From an uncultured Coriobacteriales bacterium (GTDB lineage Bacteria; Actinomycetota; Coriobacteriia; Coriobacteriales; UMGS124), in contig CABQHM010000042.1 in the NCBI GenBank assembly GCA_902464015.1, forward strand, positions 1-29,998: a stretch of 29,998 bases of DNA, in the 5' to 3' direction. Below, piece after piece: positions 7,626-14,846 of the stretch. The notes beneath the pieces are model-generated. The model was given only the letters and a program-made list of their open reading frames with translations. It ran no database searches and was not told the origin of the DNA. Position 1 is the first letter of the stretch, and each line of letters opens with the position of its first letter. The position numbers and the translations under genes were made by a program.

Positions 7626-9263
7626 CTTGCGGCCTTGCTCTACAAGATCGAGAAGCTCGGACTTAGTATGCACGCCGATCTTCACATAGACATGTCGGAT
7701 GTGGGACTTCGCCGTATTGAATGAGACACCGAGATCGTCGGCGATAAAGGCAATCGTGCGACCCTTGGCGAGAAGGAACAAGACCTCTGTCTCACGCTGC
7801 GACAAGCCAAACCGAGCCGCGATATCCAAACAAGAGCGCGTCCACGTACCCGCACGATCCGATCCGCTCGCCTGCGCATCGTCCCCGTCTTGTTCGAATG
7901 GCACGGATGCACCTCTAGGAGCGCCATTATCTCCATGTACGGCGACGTTTAGAGCGTCGGTGACACCAGCAAGGCCTCGACCAATCTGAGCGTCCTGCGC
8001 GGCGCGCTTACCCACCATGCGCAGCACCATTCCCACCGCACGGTCATTGAACACGAGCATCGACACCACAAGCAGCGCAAGCACCATTACGCACGAAACG
8101 ACGAACATCGAAGTGGCGTCGAGCATTTCGTGACCAGCCAGTTGTGATCCCAAAAGCCAACCGGCCGTAGTTCCCAGGGCGGAGGTGCCGCGTCCCAAAC
8201 CAAAGACACGAACCGCCGGTGCACCCGTCACATATGCCACATGAGCGAAGAGACACCACATGATCATGACGAAGCAGGCATAAGCGATACCGACGAACAC
8301 GCCACCGGCTTGTCCCGCACCGTCAACGAGCGGCATGACAAGAATGCCCACCGAAGCAAGGATGATAACTGGATAGTAGAGGCGGCTTACGTCGAAATCA
8401 TTGCCCAGCGTACCAACAAGGACGTAAAGCAGCATGGCCACGAGAGCCATCCCAAATACCACCATGCATCCCCTGTCATCAAGAACATTCGTGGCCTGGG
8501 TCAATGCAGAAAAGCCGCGCGTGACTCCCACAACGACCGAAAACACCGCAATGGCAAACATGAGTCGCAAGAAGAACCCGCGCGGTAAAAGATGGTCGTG
8601 CGACTCAACAGGCTCTTCCATCGGGGCATCACCGGCCGGCGTCAGCGTACAAAGCGTCGCCCCCAGCGGCAGCAAAGCCATAACGCCGAGTCCAAGATGT
8701 TCAGGCAGTCCACGCACCAAGAAGTACATGAGCGAAGCCGCGACAAAGGCAGCCGCGGCATTCATGGTCGCACGACGAGAGCCAACCGAGGCATACTCCA
8801 TGCCCATGCGCAAACACACCCACGCTGTCCCCAGGCCAGTGAGAACGCAAAAGAGCAGGAACACAGGATCAAACGCCCCATTGGGAGCCATGATCTTGAC
8901 GAAAACCGTTGCTGTACCAGCAAGGAGCCCCATTGCAAGCAAAAAAGGCTTGTTCTGCGCAAGCCGAGCAGAGACGGCAGGAAAAGTCGCCGCAAGCACA
9001 AGCGTAAGACCAAGCGCAGTCGTGGAGGCAAGGTACATCGTGAAGGTCGTATCTGCATTGGCTCGAATTGAAGCATCAAGCAGGGTTGTACTGTCATAGC
9101 ACAGCCATATCCAGGCGTAATACAGACCAAAACCAACAAAGCGAAGCGAGGGCCACTGCTCGTCAAGATCGAGCAGAAGACGTGCCAGGGCCGAAGGCCC
9201 ACGCAGAACTACCTCATCAGTTGATTGTTCGGGCCCCTTGCCCTTGCCATGAGCATTGCCCAT
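7623..9263 (-). CDS. Membrane-bound LuxR-type transcriptional regulator 1
   Basis: The 546-residue protein has an N-terminal half to two-thirds built of about 10-12 hydrophobic helices (MFS-like arrangement) and a C-terminal LuxR/GerE helix-turn-helix (last ~65 residues: L-S-Q-R-E-T-E-V-L ... N-T-A-K-S-H-I-R-H-V-Y). A linker of ~60 polar residues joins them. This fusion is characteristic of Coriobacteriia, where it is thought to sense small molecules at the membrane and control neighbouring redox genes. The ATG at 9263 is preferred, since GGGGAG lies just upstream; an in-frame TTG at 9323 falls in the terminator of the upstream operon. It is downstream of the molybdoenzyme operon on the same strand but separated by that terminator. 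The ligand is unknown. Confidence 0.87.
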   Translation of the reverse strand: MGNAHGKGKGPEQSTDEVVLRGPSALARLLLDLDEQWPSLRFVGFGLYYAWIWLCYDSTTLLDASIRANADTTFTMYLASTTALGLTLVLAATFPAVSARLAQNKPFLLAMGLLAGTATVFVKIMAPNGAFDPVFLLFCVLTGLGTAWVCLRMGMEYASVGSRRATMNAAAAFVAASLMYFLVRGLPEHLGLGVMALLPLGATLCTLTPAGDAPMEEPVESHDHLLPRGFFLRLMFAIAVFSVVVGVTRGFSALTQATNVLDDRGCMVVFGMALVAMLLYVLVGTLGNDFDVSRLYYPVIILASVGILVMPLVDGAGQAGGVFVGIAYACFVMIMWCLFAHVAYVTGAPAVRVFGLGRGTSALGTTAGWLLGSQLAGHEMLDATSMFVVSCVMVLALLVVSMLVFNDRAVGMVLRMVGKRAAQDAQIGRGLAGVTDALNVAVHGDNGAPRGASVPFEQDGDDAQASGSDRAGTWTRSCLDIAARFGLSQRETEVLFLLAKGRTIAFIADDLGVSFNTAKSHIRHVYVKIGVHTKSELLDLVEQGRK

Positions 9264-9321
9264 TCGCTGCTCTCCCCTACTGCCAGGTACAACCAGCCTG
9301 TACCTTCTCTCCCTCAAACGC

Positions 9322-9350
9322 AAAAGGCCCCGTCAAAGACGGGACCTTTT
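9322..9350 (-). terminator. Terminator of the molybdoenzyme operon
   Basis: AAAAGG-C-CCCGTC (9322-9334) pairs with GACGGG-A-CCTTTT (9338-9350) around an AAA loop, giving A runs and T runs on both strands, so it could act in either direction. Its position between the chaperone gene and LuxR gene 1 suggests it ends the minus-strand operon. Confidence 0.75.
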
Positions 9351-9473
9351 GAATGCTAGCACACTGAGTTGGCCTTGACGATTAAACGCTCAGCGAACAT
9401 GTGCTCAATTGTATGCGGTGACCCTCCCACTTGCCAGGAACCGGGTCGGCAACTTGAATATAAGCAGCAAAGT

Positions 9474-10151
9474 TTAGGCTGCCTTTACGACCTCAGCAAG
9501 ACTTTCGAGCTGCTCTTTCTCCTCCGCAAGGAAAGCACGTGTGAGCTGGGCAATTCCACGATAATAATCGGTCTTGCAGTGACGCTCGATGTCGGCGATG
9601 AAGGCAGGCAGCCAGTTGGCAAGATGTTGGACGTAGAACTCATGCTGCACGCGCACGAGACGGGCAAACTCCGCATTGTCACCCGCGCTCAGGGCATCGC
9701 AAGAGCAATCGATGAGCTTGGCCATGAACTGCATCTCGAAGCCAATGTGATCTTCAGGCGTGGTGTTTTCTGCGGGAAGGTCAAGGTCTTCAGAACGATA
9801 GAACGACAGTGCCCCGTCGCGGGCGTCCTGCATAAGCAGGTGCTCCTCGCTCGTATAGACACTCTCATAAGGCGGTGCCATGAGCTTGTCGTAGTTGCCA
9901 GCTCCCAAGAATGTGTGCGCATAATCCACGGCGATCTCCTGGCGGGTACCGGTGTCGCGATGGCGCAGATAATCGGCGATGAGCGCATAGCCATGGCCAA
10001 AGGCGTCCTCTCCCACAGGGAAGTTGGCTGCGGCCATGGCCTCAATCTGCTCGGAGGTAGGCTCCCACAGATAGACGCCCGCCAAGAAGCTGTAGAAGCC
10101 GGCACGGTCGGCGCCAGAAGTGATGATGTCGTCTTTTGTCTGCTGATCCAT
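9474..10151 (-). CDS. TorD/DmsD-family molybdoenzyme maturation chaperone
   Basis: The 225-residue, all-helical cytosolic protein is of the TorD/DmsD family, whose members bind the Tat signal peptide of a molybdopterin oxidoreductase apoenzyme and hold it until cofactor insertion. Signature segments are A-P-P-Y-E-S-V-Y (92-99) and P-E-D-H-I-G-F-E-M-Q-F-M (132-143, the family P-x-D-H-x-x-x-E motif). The start has AAGGAG at normal distance. It is the last gene of the operon, 120 bases after the ferredoxin subunit; the gap holds a solo hairpin repeat (10187-10265). Its client is almost certainly the catalytic subunit upstream. Length is typical for the family. Confidence 0.9.
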   Translation of the reverse strand: MDQQTKDDIITSGADRAGFYSFLAGVYLWEPTSEQIEAMAAANFPVGEDAFGHGYALIADYLRHRDTGTRQEIAVDYAHTFLGAGNYDKLMAPPYESVYTSEEHLLMQDARDGALSFYRSEDLDLPAENTTPEDHIGFEMQFMAKLIDCSCDALSAGDNAEFARLVRVQHEFYVQHLANWLPAFIADIERHCKTDYYRGIAQLTRAFLAEEKEQLESLAEVVKAA

Positions 10152-10186
10152 GTCGGCTTCTCCTTAATCCATCGCTACTTGGCTAC

Positions 10187-10265
10187 GAAGCGCTGTGGCA
10201 AGGCGCGCAAGGGCGATGTGTACTGGACGTACATGAGCCCTTGCGGAACGCGGCCACAGCGCTTC
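10187..10265. repeat. Solo copy of the hairpin repeat between operon genes
   Basis: Outer stem GAAGCGCTGTGGC (10187-10199) pairs perfectly with GCCACAGCGCTTC (10253-10265). Inside are AAGGCG, the stem CAAGGGC/GCCCTTG, and the apex TGTAC-tggac-GTACA, with GGAACGC on the return side. This is the same layout as the 7141-7625 array, but with completely different stem sequences. It sits between the ferredoxin subunit stop and the chaperone start, so it would be transcribed within the operon and could affect mRNA stability or differential expression. Confidence 0.85.
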
Positions 10266-10271
10266 TCGTGC

Positions 10272-10865
10272 TTAATAGGTATTCTCTTGCCAGGCGTTCT
10301 CACCATGCATCGAGGTGATGATGTACTTGGTGAGAGGGGCGTTGCCTGTATCGGGCAGCGTGTGAATCTGATCCTCGGAATACTTGGCGAGCTCCTTGGA
10401 GACATCGGACTCAGGGTCGTCGAGGTCGCCATAGAAGCGGGCGCCGGCAGAGCAGCTCTTCACGCACGCAGGGAGCTCGCCCTTGGCCGTGAGGTCATGG
10501 CAAAGGTTGCACTTCTCCACAACGCCGGTCTGCTCGTTATAGCAGCGCTGACCATAAGGGCAGGCCTGCATGCAAGCCTGGCAGCCGATGCACTGCTCGG
10601 AGTCGATGAGGATAACGCCGGTCTCCTCGTCGCGGTAGGTGGCGCCGGTGGGGCAAACCTCGAGGCACGGGGCGTTCTCGCACTCCTGGCACATCGTAGG
10701 CAGCGGGTAGCGCACCATGTTGGGGTACTCACCGACGGGACCGACAATCTTCACCTTGTTCCAGGCAAGACCCAGGGCCACCTCGTTTTGCATCTTGCAG
10801 GCCACCTGGCAGGCGTAGCAGCCAGTGCAGCGGTCAATGTTGACGACTATGCAATTACGCGCCAT
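10272..10865 (-). CDS. Four-cluster ferredoxin electron-transfer subunit (DmsB-like)
   Basis: The 197-residue iron-sulfur subunit has sixteen cysteines for four [4Fe-4S] clusters: C13/16/19/23, C59/62/67/71, C92/95/98/102 and C119/122/134/138 (motifs C-T-G-C-Y-A-C-Q-V-A-C, C-I-G-C-Q-A-C-M-Q-A-C-P). It is of the DmsB/PsrB/NrfC type, passing electrons to the partner molybdoenzyme. No signal peptide is present; export would be by hitch-hiking with the Tat-targeted partner. The start is ATG 10865, overlapping the last 11 bases of the catalytic gene, with GAGGAGG upstream; longer upstream readings lie inside the catalytic gene. No DmsC/NrfD anchor follows, so the quinone- or cytochrome-side partner is elsewhere. 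Confidence 0.92.
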   Translation of the reverse strand: MARNCIVVNIDRCTGCYACQVACKMQNEVALGLAWNKVKIVGPVGEYPNMVRYPLPTMCQECENAPCLEVCPTGATYRDEETGVILIDSEQCIGCQACMQACPYGQRCYNEQTGVVEKCNLCHDLTAKGELPACVKSCSAGARFYGDLDDPESDVSKELAKYSEDQIHTLPDTGNAPLTKYIITSMHGENAWQENTY

Positions 10866-13563
10866 AGTCGAACACCTCCTCGGTAGGATCAGAAGCCTCA
10901 GGCATCCACACCGCGAACTGAGACGGCTCGGTCCAAATCTTGTCGCAGATCTCATCGGTGGACGGAGTCACCTTGACGGTAAAGCCACGCAGCGTGTAGG
11001 TGCCGTACTCGGGGTTGTAGGGCGGGTCGTTCTTGGTAAGGACGTTGATGTTGAACGCCTTGTAAGCCTGAGCCGGGTCGTCGGAATCAAGCAGCTCGGG
11101 TGCCCAGAAACGCTCCTGGTACACAACGCCCTTGGCGATTGCCGTGGTGACCTTGGCCTTGCCGTGCGTCTTGCCGCGGCGGCTCTCAATGTTGACCCAC
11201 TCGCCATCGGTGATGCCGTACTTCTCGGCATCCTCGGGGTGAATCCAGCACTCAGGCACGGGATAGATCTCGCGCAGGTACGGGATGTTGCGCAGCGTAC
11301 CGTGGTGGTACATGGGCAGACGGCCCTCGGTGAGCACGAGCGGGTACTCGGTGTCGGTCAGAGGGCTCTCAGCAGGCTCCTCGTAGTAGCACAGGGGCTC
11401 GTACTCGACGCTAGCAGGCTCGACCACGAGGTTGGCTTCCTCGGTGGAGTGCGCCCAGGGATAGCCGGTGCGGCCCAGAATGATGTTGGACTCGCAGTAC
11501 ACCTCAAGCTTCTTGGAAGGCGTGCCGAAGCCCTTGGGCTTACCGGTCTCCTCGTCGGTGTTGAGGTAGACCCCGTAGGTGCGGTACTCCTCGGGAGTGC
11601 ACCACGTGATGACGCCCTCCTTGCAAGCCTCCTCCCAGGTCATGTCAAGCTTGTTGAGGTGCATGAGCTGCTTTTCGTACTCGTTCTTGTAGAACGGGGC
11701 AGTCATGCAGGCGTCGGCGTCGAAAGCGCGAGCCGCGTCGGTGTTGCCGAGCTCGGCGCACTTCTGGACAATCTGGGTCCAGATGATGCCCTCCTCGACG
11801 GTCTCGAAAAGGTGGGTGCACGCCTGACGCATAACGATGGTGTTGAGCTGCGGAATGGTGAGGTTGGTCTCAAGCCACTCGGTGCAGGGCAGCAGCATGT
11901 CGGCGCACAGCACAGAGAATGCCGTGGGGTACATGTAGATGTGCAGCACGAAGTCGAGGTTAGGCACGACCTCGTCCAGGCAGCTGGAGTTGCCCAGGAC
12001 GACGTGCTTGTTGCCGGAACGCTCGATCCACATATGGATCTGATAGGGGTCGCCGTCCTTCATGGCCTTGAACACATCGGGAATGAAGGCCATATCCCAG
12101 CACATGAGGCCCTTGTGCTCAACGTAACCGCAACGCTTCATGACCTTCTCGGTGGAGAGGAGGCGCGGCGTGTTGCCCAGCTGGTCACGGCAGGGGGCGT
12201 TCTTGAAGCGCTGGAGCATCGTGCCGGGCTTCTCGACATTGCCCATGAGGAACTCGAGGTTGAGAGCGGCCAGAGCGCACTGCTGCGACTGGGCATACTG
12301 GTCGATGGCCACGCCCTGGAGGATGCCAGACTGGCCCTCGGGATCGGTGTAAATCTCAAGCGCCTTCTCGATCTGGTCGGCATCGAGCCAGCAGATCTCA
12401 GCGGCCTTATCGAGCGTGAACTCCTCGACAGACTCGGCGAGCAGCTGGCCGCCGGTCTTGCAGCTCATGCCGTTGACCTCGTACTCACCGAAAAGCGCAG
12501 GCACGACGCCCTCGTTCATGGGGTACTCGACAACGACGGGCTCGTTCTTCTCGGAATCCCACACGACGTAGTCGGTGTCGGAACCCTCGAGGCCGGCCTC
12601 GGTCGCCTTGAGCGTCAGGCGCGTCTCAGGGTTGATGAGGTAGGGCATGTTGGTCCAGGTGCGGCAGAACTCAGCGTCATACTTCTCGTTGTCGAGAATC
12701 CACTTGGTCCAGGCCATCAGCAGGGCGGCATCGGTACCAGGGCGAATGGGAAGCCACACATCAGCCTTGGCGGCATCCATCGTGAAACGCGGGTCAATGA
12801 CGACCGTCTTGAGGCCCTGGGGACGATTGCGCAGCTCGGTGAGGGCGCGACCGCCAGTGGCGACGGAGGAGTTCGAGGGGTCGGTGCCCCACAGAACCAG
12901 GCTCGTGACGGCAGAGTCGGTGTAATAGTAGTCCCAGCCGTTGGAGTCAGAGAACGAGAGGTTGTTGGGCTTGCCTGCGCCATAAGCAAGAAGCGAGGCA
13001 CCCATACGGGGCAGGTAGCACTGAGCGCAGCCAGGCTCCCAAACGTTGGGGGTGTTGATGGCCTCGCCAAAGCGCTTGACGTTGGAGAAGTGGGGGTTGC
13101 CGCCACCGCCGGTGGAAACCGAAATAGCCTCGGAGCCGTACTTGTCAGAAACCTCGTTGATGCGAGTGGCGATATCGGTCAGGGCCTCATCCCAGGAGAT
13201 GCGCTCCCAGTCGTTGCCGCCGCGCTCGCCCACGCGACGCATGGGGTACTTGTTGCGGTTGGGATGATAGAGGGCCTGAATGCCGGCCATACCCTTGGCG
13301 CACACGCCGCCCATGCTCATCGGGCTCTCAGGGTTGCCTTCGATGCGAATGACGCGGCCGTTCTTGACGTGGGCGAGCACAGCGCAGCTTGCGATGCATG
13401 CGCGGCACGACGTCTTGATGATCTGCTCCTCGTCGGCCTCCTCGGCACGGGCGGGGTCGGCCTTGACCAGGTCGCTAGACACGCCCATACCCAGGGCGGC
13501 AACGGCACCGAGCGCCGCGGCACACTTGGTGAACGTACGACGCGACATCGTGGTCTTCTCCAT
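10855..13563 (-). CDS. Tat-exported molybdopterin oxidoreductase catalytic subunit (DMSO reductase superfamily)
   Basis: The ~902-residue catalytic subunit carries a bis-molybdopterin guanine dinucleotide Mo site. Order of features: Tat signal M-S-R-R-T-F-T-K with an Ala-rich hydrophobic stretch (6-43); [4Fe-4S] cysteines C53-x2-C56-x3-C60-x27-C88; and the body of the family with a C-terminal beta-barrel domain. Cys179 or Cys182 (E-P-G-C-A-Q-C-Y-L-P-R) lies where the Mo-ligating residue is expected, hinting at a Cys-ligated type. ATG 13563 follows AAGGAGG closely; an ATG at 13584 with AGGAAGGA is also possible (909 residues). The substrate is unknown. In Eggerthellaceae such enzymes include sulfoxide, polysulfide and catechol dehydroxylase types, and the lack of an anchor gene resembles some dehydroxylase operons (family knowledge, not proof). 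Confidence 0.9.
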   Translation of the reverse strand: MEKTTMSRRTFTKCAAALGAVAALGMGVSSDLVKADPARAEEADEEQIIKTSCRACIASCAVLAHVKNGRVIRIEGNPESPMSMGGVCAKGMAGIQALYHPNRNKYPMRRVGERGGNDWERISWDEALTDIATRINEVSDKYGSEAISVSTGGGGNPHFSNVKRFGEAINTPNVWEPGCAQCYLPRMGASLLAYGAGKPNNLSFSDSNGWDYYYTDSAVTSLVLWGTDPSNSSVATGGRALTELRNRPQGLKTVVIDPRFTMDAAKADVWLPIRPGTDAALLMAWTKWILDNEKYDAEFCRTWTNMPYLINPETRLTLKATEAGLEGSDTDYVVWDSEKNEPVVVEYPMNEGVVPALFGEYEVNGMSCKTGGQLLAESVEEFTLDKAAEICWLDADQIEKALEIYTDPEGQSGILQGVAIDQYAQSQQCALAALNLEFLMGNVEKPGTMLQRFKNAPCRDQLGNTPRLLSTEKVMKRCGYVEHKGLMCWDMAFIPDVFKAMKDGDPYQIHMWIERSGNKHVVLGNSSCLDEVVPNLDFVLHIYMYPTAFSVLCADMLLPCTEWLETNLTIPQLNTIVMRQACTHLFETVEEGIIWTQIVQKCAELGNTDAARAFDADACMTAPFYKNEYEKQLMHLNKLDMTWEEACKEGVITWCTPEEYRTYGVYLNTDEETGKPKGFGTPSKKLEVYCESNIILGRTGYPWAHSTEEANLVVEPASVEYEPLCYYEEPAESPLTDTEYPLVLTEGRLPMYHHGTLRNIPYLREIYPVPECWIHPEDAEKYGITDGEWVNIESRRGKTHGKAKVTTAIAKGVVYQERFWAPELLDSDDPAQAYKAFNINVLTKNDPPYNPEYGTYTLRGFTVKVTPSTDEICDKIWTEPSQFAVWMPEASDPTEEVFDYGA

Positions 13564-13684
13564 CGTGACCTCCTTCTCGAACATGTTGTGTCCTTCCTCT
13601 CTTCTATGACGCCCTGCCTAAAGCGGGGCGTGTTCAACGCGCACCGTGCGCGATTGAAACCAAAAACACAGTCACTCTCCGACA
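13564..13684 (-). promoter_or_regulatory. Gap upstream of the molybdoenzyme operon with two dyads
   Basis: Between the unknown protein gene and the catalytic subunit lie a 15-base near-perfect palindrome CGCGCAC-C-GTGCGCG (13638-13652) and an imperfect inverted repeat ACGCCC...GGGCGT (about 13609-13632). These may be operators, an attenuator or a weak terminator. No clear -35/-10 pair was identified. Confidence 0.4.
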
Positions 13685-14479
13685 CTATGCAGAAAGGGCG
13701 GCAATGATGCGTTTGCCGTCTTCCGTGATGTGCCAAGCGTCTGTCCACGCAATGGCGCCAACGTGCTCGAGCTTTGAGATGAAGTAGCCCGCATACACGC
13801 GCTTGGGATTGGTGAGAGCCGGGTGTCCCGCCAGGGCGGCCTCCACCGCCTTCAGGCTCGCGCCCTCGTCGGCACATGCGTCAAGAACAATGAGATAAGC
13901 CTCGAGGTAACCTTCAGGCTCATCAGACAAAAGACGCTCAAAACGAGCGACGCTGTCAAACTCAGCTAGAATCGCCTCGCCTTGCTTCGTGGTACGCAAA
14001 AGGTAGTCGACAGGCTTATCGGGGCCGCCGGTTTCACCAGCAACAGCAGGCATAACGTCTTCTTCTGCGCAAGCATCGGATGGAGAAGAGGCCGCATCAG
14101 GAGAAGCCGCCTCGAGATTGCGCTCCTCCTGAGCCTGAACCTCAGCTTCAGGCTCAATCTCAATTTTTTCAATGCCTCCGTCTGCAATCAGAAAACCCAA
14201 CAACGTGTGCGGCGTCTGCATCGAAATGTCAAATGCGGGCGAGGAAAGAAGCTCTTCCTCAACCTCGCGATACGGACGCTGGTTGCCAGTACAAGCTTTG
14301 AGACAGGCGACGTATGCGAGCGTGTTGGCGTGATTGGCTGCAAGACGAGCGCGCAGGGCCGCGGCTGTTTCTTCGGGCGTGCGAACACCCGCAACGGGCC
14401 GCGCACATGGCTCATCGGTATCGATTTCCTGCGCCCGATCAAACTGTGCCGTATGCGCCATGTCGTTGTTGTCCCTCAT
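13685..14479 (-). CDS. Unknown protein with two related winged-helix-like modules
   Basis: The 264-residue soluble protein is not assigned to a named family. Two segments resemble each other: module 1 (about 54-108, resuming at 157-175) and module 2 (about 193-262). Both have a helix pair, an L-x-x-x-x-G-x-I/G-A-I stretch and end in T-x-x-G-x-x-I-x-A, like the recognition helix and wing of a winged-helix domain. In module 1 an acidic, Glu/Ala/Ser-rich insert (about 109-153) interrupts the presumed wing. ATG 14479 follows GGGGAGGAGAG; an upstream non-ATG extension lacks support. It is just upstream of and co-directional with the molybdoenzyme operon (gap 121 bases), so a regulatory or maturation role is possible. 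Confidence 0.7.
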   Translation of the reverse strand: MRDNNDMAHTAQFDRAQEIDTDEPCARPVAGVRTPEETAAALRARLAANHANTLAYVACLKACTGNQRPYREVEEELLSSPAFDISMQTPHTLLGFLIADGGIEKIEIEPEAEVQAQEERNLEAASPDAASSPSDACAEEDVMPAVAGETGGPDKPVDYLLRTTKQGEAILAEFDSVARFERLLSDEPEGYLEAYLIVLDACADEGASLKAVEAALAGHPALTNPKRVYAGYFISKLEHVGAIAWTDAWHITEDGKRIIAALSA

Positions 14480-14621
14480 CCGTCTCTCCTCCCCTGGCCG
14501 CGCATCTCGTGCACGCAACCCAAGCCACACGGGCTTCAACGTGTTTCTGAGGAAAAATATATGGCTCTGGGCAAACCTATACAGCAGTCAAAGTTGGCGA
14601 AAATCTTGGTTGGAGCCATAT

Positions 14622-14659
14622 TCACCAACTATTGCTGCCACCTCGTCAATAGTTGGTGA
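14622..14659. promoter_or_regulatory. Perfect 13-bp inverted repeat, candidate operator
   Basis: TCACCAACTATTG (14622-14634) and CAATAGTTGGTGA (14647-14659) form a perfect dyad around a 12-base spacer in the 367-base divergent region between the two-module protein (-) and the MFS transporter (+). No T run follows, so a terminator is unlikely. This is most simply a binding site for a dimeric regulator of the transporter or of the minus-strand operon. Related TTGGTTGGAG-like sequence lies just upstream (14608-14617). The rest of 14480-14846 shows nothing else assignable. Confidence 0.6.
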
Positions 14660-14846
14660 TTTGCAAACAAACAGGCAGGTAAAAGGCTTATTTGCGATTA
14701 CCGTAGGGCATGTCGTACGTCAAACATCCAACATGTTTTGCCCGTGCATCCATGAGGAAACCACCTTCTCGGCACGCCGCGCGCACATGGCAGGCATACC
14801 CTGGATTGCTACATGTTTTCTAGGAATAAGAACTGAAGAGGCGCAC

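Noticed and set aside
9263..9323. Longer N-terminus for LuxR regulator 1 from a TTG at 9323
   Set aside because: The TTG touches the terminator hairpin of the upstream operon and has no ribosome site; ATG 9263 has GGGGAG.
10825..13707. Long plus-strand reading frame (about 960 codons) opposite the molybdoenzyme gene
   Set aside because: It is the antisense shadow of a clearly homologous, Tat-signal-bearing coding sequence; its translation is a low-complexity Val/Leu/Gly/His string without domains, an effect of high-GC codon use.
14334..14846. Longer N-terminus for the MFS transporter
   Set aside because: It would run through the divergent promoter region and the perfect dyad into the opposite gene; a transporter-like sequence begins only at 14847.
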